Part shown: piece after piece, positions 1 to 5,224 of the stretch
Position numbering within the stretch: position 1 is the first letter of the stretch
Layout: each line of letters opens with the position of its first letter
NCBI GenBank assembly: GCA_900549915.1
Contig: URQF01000106.1
Coordinates: 1 to 5,241, forward strand
Reading direction: 5' to 3'
DNA from: an uncultured Mollicutes bacterium
GTDB lineage: Bacteria; Bacillota_I; Bacilli_A; RFN20; CAG-288
DNA length: 5,241 nucleotides
Notes under the pieces: model-generated
The model's input: the letters and a program-made list of their open reading frames with translations, nothing else
Told to the model about the DNA's origin: nothing
Databases searched by the model: none
Position numbers and translations under genes: made by a program

Positions 1-23
1 GCATACAATACAATATCTTCAAG

Positions 24-60
24 AAAAAAGGAAATGCCCTAATCAACAGCATTTCCCCTT
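24..60 (-). terminator. Intrinsic terminator closing the minus-strand cluster
   Basis: Read on the minus strand, GGAAATGC (56-49) pairs perfectly with GCATTTCC (37-30) around an 11-nt loop and is followed directly by TTTTTT (29-24). The purines just upstream (60-57) can pair weakly with the T-run, a common terminator property. It begins 17 nt after the stop of the small membrane protein gene. That placement supports that reading frame being a transcribed gene or the end of the operon. Nothing codable is visible between here and the left edge. Confidence 0.85.
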
Positions 61-73
61 TCTTGCGATTGCC

Positions 74-460
74 CTAAAAACACCCTTTCTCAGGCAAGAG
101 GAATCCAGGCACAAATAAAAATTTCAAGAACAGAAAAGCCAATATTCTGTTTGCTCGGTGCATGTCTGTTTTTTCCATCTCCTCTGGATATAGAGTTTGA
201 AGAGTCGTGTCCTTGAAGCCCTCGTAATAAATAATGCCGATCATTGCTCCTACTGCCATTCCAACCACTCCTCCGGTTAAACAAATCCTAAAACGATTCG
301 GCTCTTCTTCTAGTGCACAAACAACAGCACCACAGAAAACAAGTAGGAATTCCACCAAGGTGATTATTCCTGCAGGATCGGTTGCCTTTTCGAAAGATGG
401 TTTCTCTTTGTCTTTCGCTGTTTTTTTGAAAAAGCAGGCTTCTTCTCCGATAAAACACAA
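74..460 (-). CDS. Hypothetical small membrane protein, start codon unresolved
   Basis: I do not recognise this protein, 128 residues if the first possible start, a TTG, is used. Three hydrophobic stretches are visible: about residues 32-50 (IITLVEFLLV onward), 59-79 (a Gly-rich helix, GGVVGMAVGAMIG) and 107-122 (ILAFLFLKFLFV). A charged loop containing EEMEKTD lies between the last two. The N-terminal part is hydrophilic and Lys-rich, with Cys at 2 and 9. The start is doubtful: the TTG lies in the T-run of the upstream terminator and has no Shine-Dalgarno, and no ATG or GTG exists between the preceding in-frame stop (515-517) and it. An internal TTG at 358 (or the adjacent GTG at 355) is preceded by AGGA with 9 nt spacing and would give about 94 residues retaining all three helices. 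An N-terminally eroded gene is also possible. The gene follows the glycosyltransferase on the same strand and has its own downstream terminator. Function is unknown. Confidence 0.5.
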   Translation of the reverse strand: MCFIGEEACFFKKTAKDKEKPSFEKATDPAGIITLVEFLLVFCGAVVCALEEEPNRFRICLTGGVVGMAVGAMIGIIYYEGFKDTTLQTLYPEEMEKTDMHRANRILAFLFLKFLFVPGFLLPEKGCF

Positions 461-488
461 AAAAGAGGCGTTTCCGCTCTCTCTTTTA
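459..488 (-). terminator. Bulged intrinsic terminator after the glycosyltransferase gene
   Basis: On the minus strand the arm AGAG-A-GCG (482-475, with A478 bulged) pairs with CGC-CTCT (470-464) around a GAAA loop (474-471), and TTTTTT follows at 464-459. An alternative pairing uses the upstream AAAAGAG with CTCTTTT and leaves a 3-nt AGA bulge. The hairpin starts at the stop codon of the glycosyltransferase. It overlaps the only upstream start available to the small membrane gene, so it may act as a partial terminator lowering expression of that gene. The bulge makes it weaker than the terminator at the left edge. Confidence 0.65.
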
Positions 489-1799
489 TTGTTTGATTTT
501 ATTCTTGGATCTTTTTAACGCAGCCCATTTTGGATTCGTGAAGATACCTTTGAAAATCGGAGCTGCTTGAAGAATCCTATAGAAAGGAACAAGAAACATC
601 GAAGCAACAAGGACCTTCTTATTCGTTACAAATAACCGTTTTTTGACACTGACGTAAGAATAAATCGGCTGAACGAAGAACGGAATAACAAGAGCAACAC
701 AGAGCGCGATCACAATGAACCAGACAAACCACCTCAGGTTATAGCTTCCGACTCCGGAAATAACCCTTGTGTGTCCCAGTCCTGTATAAATCAGAGCATA
801 AATGTAGTAAAGCGGAATCCAGATTGCAGCGACTAGGCTTGCTGGAACAATGGCAATATTGCAGTACTGATCAAGATAAGACAGCTTGGTCGAGAAGGGA
901 ACATCCTTCTTAAACAGATTCTTGAAGAAGAGCTCAAGGCACTTGAATCCAAGAGTAAAGTAAAGCCGGAAAAGACCATGTCCCATTCTAGCGTTCCGTT
1001 TGGCCATTTCTGAGATAGAAGTCGGTTGATCCTCATAGACAACAGCCTGATCAATATATTCGACTATCTTTCCGTCTTTAATCAAGCGGTTCAAAGTAAA
1101 CTCAATATCATCACTAGAAGACATAGCATCCCAGTCCAAGGCGTACTCCGCCTTGACCCTGCTAGCACAGCCGTTCCTCACACAACCGATATGCCTGGCT
1201 GATCTTGCCTTGCAGGCAACCTGATCATCCCGGATGTAATAGAGTCCGTTCCTGCAAGAAACGATATTCTCTGTGAAGTTCTTGCTGTTCTCAAAGGTAC
1301 GACCAAGTTCAACACCGCTGTCCGCAGCATCATTACAGGCATTGAGATAATTCTTATCGAGCTGATTATCCGCATCAATGAAGCAGAAGTACTCGTATTT
1401 GCCTTCGCCTTCTTTCTTCAGTTCCTGCCTGCCATAGTACCTGCAATAAGAAGCTTTCCGGTGTTTCGGATTATCATCGAAGATTTCAATCGCACGTCCA
1501 CCATGCTGACGGACAATCTCAGCCGTATTATCCGTGCAGTTATGGCAGAAGACTACCACACGGAACTTATCCTTTGGATAATCCAGTTTCCTGCAGGAGT
1601 CCACAGCATCCGCAATGACTTCCGCCTCATTCCGGGCACGGATAATGATGGTAAAGTCGTGGTACTTTTCTGCTTTCTTGTACTTCCGAGGCTTTAAGAA
1701 CAAAAGACAGCCAAAGAGAAGCTGAAAGAAGAAAGAGCCAAGAATGAAAATCAACCTGACGATGTTTATCCAGAAAAGGACGTTGTTCAGAATACCCAT
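486..1799 (-). CDS. Membrane-bound family 2 glycosyltransferase
   Basis: This 437-residue protein should transfer sugar from a nucleotide-sugar donor at the cytoplasmic face of the membrane. An N-terminal helix spans about residues 8-35. The GT-A catalytic domain starts at FTIIIRARNEAE (49-60). It contains HNCTDNTA (86-93, nucleotide-binding Asp90), a DxD-type metal motif DAD (142-144), SSDDIEF (228-234, at the usual acceptor-site acidic motif) and KRNARMGHG (267-275), which sits where processive members carry Q(Q/R)xRW. Three C-terminal hydrophobic segments follow, about 314-340, 358-378 and 396-413. This order resembles NodC, IcaA and hyaluronan or cellulose synthases, but the last motif is atypical (Met for Trp), so processivity and product are unknown. 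The protein is Cys-rich, 14 Cys by my count. The ATG start has a strong AAGGAG seven nt upstream, inside the phosphatase gene, indicating translational coupling. The family call is secure; the substrate is not. Confidence 0.93.
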   Translation of the reverse strand: MGILNNVLFWINIVRLIFILGSFFFQLLFGCLLFLKPRKYKKAEKYHDFTIIIRARNEAEVIADAVDSCRKLDYPKDKFRVVVFCHNCTDNTAEIVRQHGGRAIEIFDDNPKHRKASYCRYYGRQELKKEGEGKYEYFCFIDADNQLDKNYLNACNDAADSGVELGRTFENSKNFTENIVSCRNGLYYIRDDQVACKARSARHIGCVRNGCASRVKAEYALDWDAMSSSDDIEFTLNRLIKDGKIVEYIDQAVVYEDQPTSISEMAKRNARMGHGLFRLYFTLGFKCLELFFKNLFKKDVPFSTKLSYLDQYCNIAIVPASLVAAIWIPLYYIYALIYTGLGHTRVISGVGSYNLRWFVWFIVIALCVALVIPFFVQPIYSYVSVKKRLFVTNKKVLVASMFLVPFYRILQAAPIFKGIFTNPKWAALKRSKNKIKQ

Positions 1800-1802
1800 A
1801 AA

Positions 1803-2612
1803 TTATCTCCTTTTATCCTGAATCGTATCTAAATGATCCAGTAGAACCAAATCATGCCGGCGAACAAACTCTACTGCTTCAAACTCCGCTGCATCATCAC
1901 TGAGCTGATTGGGAGCATGGGCATCGCATCCAAGAATACAAGGTGCTTTATATCTTCCGACCAGAGAGAAAAATTCATCGGTCGGATACCTGTAACGGAT
2001 TTCGTTTCCGATTTTCGTTCTTCCTTTCCGTATACCGCCCCTATTGACTTCAAGAGGCACGTTATAGGCAATACTCGCTTCAATCAAAGAACAAGATACT
2101 TTCTTGCAGTCACTATCAAAATTTTCAATCGAAGCTAAGAAATAATCCGGATGAGCAAAAATCGAGAACCTTCCCGTAGACCTTGCCTTGACAGCAAGAT
2201 CACGATATTCATAAAGCTGGGATGGATTGGAAATAGAGACAAAGCGGGAAAGGATATGATGATGGTCATCCCTCGAGGCATGGTTTCCTAAGATCCTGTA
2301 GTCAATGACACCACTATCCAGAAGCTCTTTATAATAAGGAAAATAGCAAAGGAAAGCCTCAGCCTCAAAGCCAAGATAAATATCAAGCCGGTCCTTATAT
2401 TCTTTTTTCAGATGATTGATCGACTGGCAATAGTCATCAAAAAGAGAGTAGTCTCCTCTCGTATAGGGTTGCGAAAAGCCGGGTAGCCTGATGTGATCAG
2501 AGAAACCGAGACGACGGAATCCATGTCCTAAAGCTTCTAGAACATAGTCCTCATCTTCACCCGTTGCGTGTCCGCAACGTTTCGTATGCGTATGATAGTT
2601 AGCAGTCAGCAT
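1803..2612 (-). CDS. PHP-domain phosphatase, histidinol-phosphatase (HisJ/HisK) type
   Basis: This 269-residue PHP-superfamily metallohydrolase is expected in the cytoplasm. The known HisJ/HisK reaction is dephosphorylation of histidinol phosphate to histidinol. Visible metal-site motifs, in order, are NYHTHT (His7, His9), RCGHA (His15), FSDH (Asp39, His40), GFEAE (Glu83), GNH (His110), FAHPDYF (His153), EVN (187-189) and GCDAH (Asp229, His231). This is the full PHP set, and the RCGHA near the N-terminus is typical of the HisJ-like family. No histidine-biosynthesis gene is nearby and the neighbour is a glycosyltransferase, so the true substrate could be another phosphomonoester. It lacks the N-terminal pattern I associate with capsule-type CpsB/YwqE PHP tyrosine phosphatases. 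I chose the ATG at 2612 because PHP proteins begin just before HxH; a TTG at 2660 would add 16 residues but coincides with a candidate -35 element. The ATG has only AGGAAA at 13 nt spacing, so the start is moderately certain. Confidence 0.88.
   Translation of the reverse strand: MLTANYHTHTKRCGHATGEDEDYVLEALGHGFRRLGFSDHIRLPGFSQPYTRGDYSLFDDYCQSINHLKKEYKDRLDIYLGFEAEAFLCYFPYYKELLDSGVIDYRILGNHASRDDHHHILSRFVSISNPSQLYEYRDLAVKARSTGRFSIFAHPDYFLASIENFDSDCKKVSCSLIEASIAYNVPLEVNRGGIRKGRTKIGNEIRYRYPTDEFFSLVGRYKAPCILGCDAHAPNQLSDDAAEFEAVEFVRRHDLVLLDHLDTIQDKRR
1807..1812 (-). promoter_or_regulatory. Shine-Dalgarno of the glycosyltransferase gene
   Basis: AAGGAG on the minus strand lies seven nt before the glycosyltransferase ATG and entirely within the last codons of the phosphatase gene, which ends 3 nt before that ATG. 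Ribosomes finishing the phosphatase would be placed to start the next gene, so this site supports operon structure and fixes the downstream start. Confidence 0.8.
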
Positions 2613-2631
2613 AATAAAAGTCTTGTTTCCT

Positions 2632-2660
2632 ATTTTAAACGAATCGTATTCTATGTTCAA
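2632..2660 (-). promoter_or_regulatory. Candidate promoter for the phosphatase-glycosyltransferase operon
   Basis: On the minus strand TTGAAC (2660-2655) and TAAAAT (2637-2632) are separated by exactly 17 nt and resemble the vegetative -35 and -10 boxes, matching at four and five of six positions. Transcription would start near 2625, leaving a leader of about 12 nt before the ATG at 2612. It lies just downstream of the guaA terminator, where a new operon promoter is expected. One difficulty is that AGGAAA (2631-2626), the only Shine-Dalgarno-like sequence, would then fall at or before the transcript start, so translation would be close to leaderless. Confidence 0.5.
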
Positions 2661-2684
2661 CCATCAACAACCTAAGCATCATGC

Positions 2685-2707
2685 AAAAGGGCAGCCAATG
2701 GCTGCCC
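2685..2707 (-). terminator. guaA terminator hairpin
   Basis: On the minus strand GGGCAGCC (2707-2700) and GGCTGCCC (2696-2689) form a perfect GC-rich 8-bp stem with a 3-nt ATT loop, followed by TTTT (2688-2685). It lies 18 nt after the guaA stop codon. The stem is strong but the T-run is short, so some read-through into the phosphatase operon is possible. Confidence 0.75.
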
Positions 2708-2725
2708 ATAACCAATTTAAGAAAG

Positions 2726-4267
2726 CTACTCTAATTCAATCGTTGACGGAGGTTTGGAAGTGAAGTCATAGAGGACACGGTTCACACCGTGGACTTCGTT
2801 TACGATACGATCGACAACTGTCTGAAGAAGGTCATAAGGAAGCGGATAAGACTTCGCTGTCCTGAAGTCATCCGTCTGAACAGCACGAAGGCAGATTGCA
2901 TAATCATAGGTCCGTCCATCTCCCCTGACACCGACAGAACGCCTATTCGTCAATGCAGCGAAATACTGGGAGATTTGTTTATCGAGTCCAGCTTTCTTGA
3001 TTTCCTCACGATAAATCAAGTCGGCATCCTGGACAATCTTGACTTTTTCCGGAGTGACTTCACCAATAACACGGATTCCAAGACCCGGTCCTGGGAAAGG
3101 CTGACGATAGACAATGCTTTCCGGAAGTCCAAGAAGAAGTCCGACCTCCCGGACTTCATCCTTGAAGAGATTCTTCAAAGGCTCAACAAGTCCTTTAAAG
3201 GACCTGTTCTTCGGAAGACCGCCAACGTTATGATGGGATTTGATCTTCGCGGAGATTCCAAGTCCGGATTCAATGCGATCTGGATAAATCGTTCCCTGAG
3301 CAAGGAATTCACAATCCGATAATTTCTTGGTTTCCTGTTCAAAGACTTCTAGGAAGGTAGCACCGATAATCTTCCGTTTCTGCTCCGGCTCGCTGACTCC
3401 TTTGAGCCGTTCAAAGAAAAGGGCACTAGCATCAACCGGAATGAAGTTCAGATTGAATTTGCCTTTTTCACCAAAGGTTGCTTCGACTTCTTCCGGTTCA
3501 TTTTTACGCCTAAGTCCATGATTGACAAAGACACAGTAGAGATTCTTACCAATGGCCTTAGAGAGAAGAGCAGCGGTAACTGCAGAATCCACGCCTCCGG
3601 AAAGTCCAAGAATTACCTTCTTGTCCTTCACCTGTTCCCGGATTTCTTGGATGGTTTCATCAATGAAGTTCTCGCTCTTCCAATCCGGAGAACACTGACA
3701 AATCTGATAAACAAAGTTTTCAATGACCTTTTGTCCTTCTACAGAATGAGTGACTTCCGGATGGAATTGAGTCGCATAGATATTCAAGGCTTCATTTTCG
3801 AAAGATGCATTGGGACAGGTTTTGCTTCGAGAAGTGGAAATAAACCCTTCTGGAAGTTTTGTGACCTGATCCGTATGGGACCTAAACACAGAAGTGTGTT
3901 CCTGAACATTTTTAAGAAGGAGAGAAGGCTGTGTTAATTCGATGTCAGTTTTTCCGTATTCGCTCTTGATGGCAGGCTCGACCTTTCCGTTTAACAGATA
4001 AGCAATGAGCTGAGCACCATAGCAGATGCCAAGAACAGGCTTTCCAAGAGAGAATACCTCTTTCGAAATCTTCGGCGATTCTTCCAGATAAACCGAATTC
4101 GGACCTCCTGTGAAAATAATTCCCTTAATAGAGGGATCTTTCAGCTTCTCTAAATCAATTGTATAGGGGAGAACCTCGGAATAGACATGACATTGACGGA
4201 CTCGTCTTGCAATCAGCTGATTGTACTGACCACCGAAATCAATCACAACAATCTTGTTTGAAGCCAT
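2726..4267 (-). CDS. guaA: GMP synthase (glutamine-hydrolysing)
   Basis: Converts XMP to GMP using ATP and ammonia from glutamine, the last step of guanine nucleotide synthesis, in the cytoplasm. At 513 residues it has the normal single-chain length. The N-terminal class I amidotransferase domain (about 1-190) has GICYGAQ with nucleophile Cys82 and QFHPEVTHS with His169 and Glu171. The ATP-pyrophosphatase domain follows, with P-loop SGGVDS (223-228) and GTIYPDRIESG (325-335). The C-terminal dimerisation and XMP-binding domain has RQPFPGPGLGIRV (388-400), NRRSVGVRGDGRTYDYA (441-457) and the terminal SKPPSTIELE. The usual ending is TIEWE, so the Trp is replaced by Leu here; FRSHTD stands where many members have WMSHGD. 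The catalytic residues are intact, so I infer an active enzyme. The ATG is preceded by GAGG with 9 nt spacing. The gene appears monocistronic, with its own promoter and terminator. Identification is secure. Confidence 0.98.
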   Translation of the reverse strand: MASNKIVVIDFGGQYNQLIARRVRQCHVYSEVLPYTIDLEKLKDPSIKGIIFTGGPNSVYLEESPKISKEVFSLGKPVLGICYGAQLIAYLLNGKVEPAIKSEYGKTDIELTQPSLLLKNVQEHTSVFRSHTDQVTKLPEGFISTSRSKTCPNASFENEALNIYATQFHPEVTHSVEGQKVIENFVYQICQCSPDWKSENFIDETIQEIREQVKDKKVILGLSGGVDSAVTAALLSKAIGKNLYCVFVNHGLRRKNEPEEVEATFGEKGKFNLNFIPVDASALFFERLKGVSEPEQKRKIIGATFLEVFEQETKKLSDCEFLAQGTIYPDRIESGLGISAKIKSHHNVGGLPKNRSFKGLVEPLKNLFKDEVREVGLLLGLPESIVYRQPFPGPGLGIRVIGEVTPEKVKIVQDADLIYREEIKKAGLDKQISQYFAALTNRRSVGVRGDGRTYDYAICLRAVQTDDFRTAKSYPLPYDLLQTVVDRIVNEVHGVNRVLYDFTSKPPSTIELE

Positions 4268-4287
4268 TCTTTTTTTCCTCGCTTTCT

Positions 4288-4293
4288 ATTATA
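4288..4293 (-). promoter_or_regulatory. guaA promoter -10 box
   Basis: A perfect TATAAT on the minus strand lies 20 nt before the guaA ATG. The expected start near 4281 leaves a leader of about 14 nt that still contains the GAGG ribosome binding site. With 17-nt spacing the -35 would be GAATTT (4316-4311), a poor match, so an activator or other compensation may matter. The leader is far too short for a guanine riboswitch or any attenuator. Confidence 0.75.
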
Positions 4294-4385
4294 ACGGAAT
4301 AAACAGAAAGAAATTCCGAAAACCCGTTTTCAAGAAGAGAAAAGTTTTCTTTTTTTCCATATTATCGCTTAAAATAGAGAAGCAT
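4294..4385. promoter_or_regulatory. Divergent regulatory region with three inverted repeats
   Basis: This AT-rich spacer separates the guaA promoter from the rightward unknown gene. It contains CGGAAT (4295-4300) and ATTCCG (4313-4318) separated by 12 nt, lying between the guaA -10 and -35 positions; GAAAAC-CC-GTTTTC (4318-4331); and AGAAAA-G-TTTTCT (4338-4350). The last two are similar to each other, with centres about 20 bp apart, close to two helical turns. Candidate rightward -10 boxes are TATTAT (4360-4365) and TAAAAT (4370-4375), neither with a good -35. Repressor binding is an inference; simple AT-rich palindromes also occur by chance. Confidence 0.4.
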
Positions 4386-5117
4386 ATGAACAAAGAAGAA
4401 CTCATCCAACGGATAGAACAGATTACCGATCGAAAACAGCTTTCTTTCTTCGTCGACGGAGAACCTGCCAGGGACCGATTCAATCATGATGAAAGCGAAA
4501 AGAGCGAAGTCATCTTTGACCATGGTTCCAACAGGGCTTTTCTATTATTCAAATGGATATCCTATGGCGTCTTCGCCAAAGCAAGAGGCGCAAATAAGGC
4601 AAAGAACATTCTTCCCATTTATAGCCGAATCTTTGACAAATACGGATTAGAAGAAAAAGTCACGGATGATGCTGTAAAAACAGTCAAAGACTTCCTAATC
4701 GGAAACGGAGAAGTCACAAACAGCATGCTTTGTTCCGCAAGGTATCCTTTCTCCCTCCAAGAAGAAATCAACCTCTATCCAGAGGATGAAAAAGAGATCA
4801 GGAAGATCTACAGCAAGGAAAAAGAAGTTATCTTCAACCAAGTCAATCTTTTCACACAAGCAAGGTTCCGGTGCTTCCTTCTGAATAAAACACTAGATGC
4901 AAACGACATCTGCCCAGACCTCGATAATTTCTCTTCTGGTATCGTCTACTGCCATCATAAAAGGATTATTCCGACCATCAATGGTTCCTATTCCCTTGCC
5001 TCCTTCAAGGAAGAAGCCATCAAAGGAATTCAAGAAGCAAGCAACAGCTTCCCTTATGAGAACGTAGAGGAGATCAGGCTCTTCTATCCAAGCGTTGGTC
5101 TATCTATCTGCTATTAG
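4386..5117 (+). CDS. Hypothetical soluble protein, 243 residues
   Basis: I do not recognise this protein. It has no signal peptide and no convincing membrane helix, and is rich in charged residues, so it is probably cytoplasmic. Visible features are a polar N-terminal helix-like stretch (NKEELIQRIEQITDRK), a central basic patch around GVFAKARGANKAKN (61-74), a charged helix-like run near 133-147 (EDEKEIRKIYSKEKE), and a Cys/His cluster CHHKR (189-193) with Cys at 116, 163, 176, 189 and 242. I see no known catalytic motif and invent none. The ATG is the only plausible start: no ATG, GTG or TTG precedes it in frame after the guaA start region, and extension to 4254 would overlap guaA. AGAGAAG lies only 3 nt upstream, so the ribosome site is weak. 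The gene is divergent from guaA and convergent with the group II intron remnant. No terminator is visible after its stop, suggesting the intron separated the gene from its original downstream sequence. Confidence 0.8.
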   Translation: MNKEELIQRIEQITDRKQLSFFVDGEPARDRFNHDESEKSEVIFDHGSNRAFLLFKWISYGVFAKARGANKAKNILPIYSRIFDKYGLEEKVTDDAVKTVKDFLIGNGEVTNSMLCSARYPFSLQEEINLYPEDEKEIRKIYSKEKEVIFNQVNLFTQARFRCFLLNKTLDANDICPDLDNFSSGIVYCHHKRIIPTINGSYSLASFKEEAIKGIQEASNSFPYENVEEIRLFYPSVGLSICY

Positions 5118-5142
5118 CAAAAAAACAACTTCATTCGAAATC

Positions 5143-5189
5143 GAGTAGGCTAGGAAATGGAAGGTCCTCTTCCATTTCCGTCGCCTCTC
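5143..5189 (-). ncRNA. Group II intron domain VI with bulged branch-point adenosine
   Basis: It begins two nt after the domain V stem. GAG (5189-5187) pairs with CTC (5145-5143) and AGGC (5186-5183) with GCCT (5150-5147), leaving A5146 as a single bulged adenosine between them. An internal loop of GAC against TA follows, then an 11-bp stem GGAAATGGAAG (5179-5169) with CTTCCATTTCC (5163-5153) and a 5-nt loop. The bulged A is the seventh base from the predicted 3' splice site, the expected place for the lariat branch point. Confidence 0.82.
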
Positions 5190-5190
5190 A

Positions 5191-5224
5191 CACCACCCAT
5201 CGTGCCGTTCGGCAATGGGCGGTT
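5191..5224 (-). ncRNA. Group II intron domain V
   Basis: This is the catalytic hairpin of the ribozyme. ACCGCCCAT (5223-5215) pairs with ATGGGTGGT (5200-5192) as a 9-bp lower stem including a G5220-U5195 wobble. Then comes a 2-nt CG bulge on the 3' side (5202-5201), an upper stem TGCC (5214-5211) with GGCA (5206-5203), and a GAAC loop (5210-5207). Stem lengths, the 3'-side dinucleotide bulge and the wobble in the middle of the catalytic triad (C5221, G5220, C5219) all match the known domain V architecture. The loop is GAAC rather than a strict GNRA. Confidence 0.85.

Noticed and set aside
1854..2138. Plus-strand open frame opposite the phosphatase
   Set aside because: Antisense shadow of a gene with complete PHP motifs.
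2676..2684. GCAT-N-ATGC palindrome downstream of the guaA terminator
   Set aside because: Only 4-bp arms with a 1-nt centre; too short to support an operator or structure call.
2789..3322. 177-residue plus-strand open frame opposite guaA
   Set aside because: It lies wholly antisense to a clearly conserved gene, has no ribosome site or recognisable motif, and looks like a shadow of guaA codon bias.
3518..3937. 139-residue plus-strand open frame opposite guaA
   Set aside because: Antisense to the amidotransferase and ATP-binding parts of GuaA, with no independent support.
4254..4385. Upstream extension of the rightward gene with a start at 4254
   Set aside because: It would overlap the first codons of guaA and run through the divergent promoter region; the ATG at 4386 is the first sensible start.
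4268..4385. Guanine riboswitch upstream of guaA
   Set aside because: The TATAAT at 4288-4293 leaves only about 14 nt of leader and I see no purine-aptamer core pattern.
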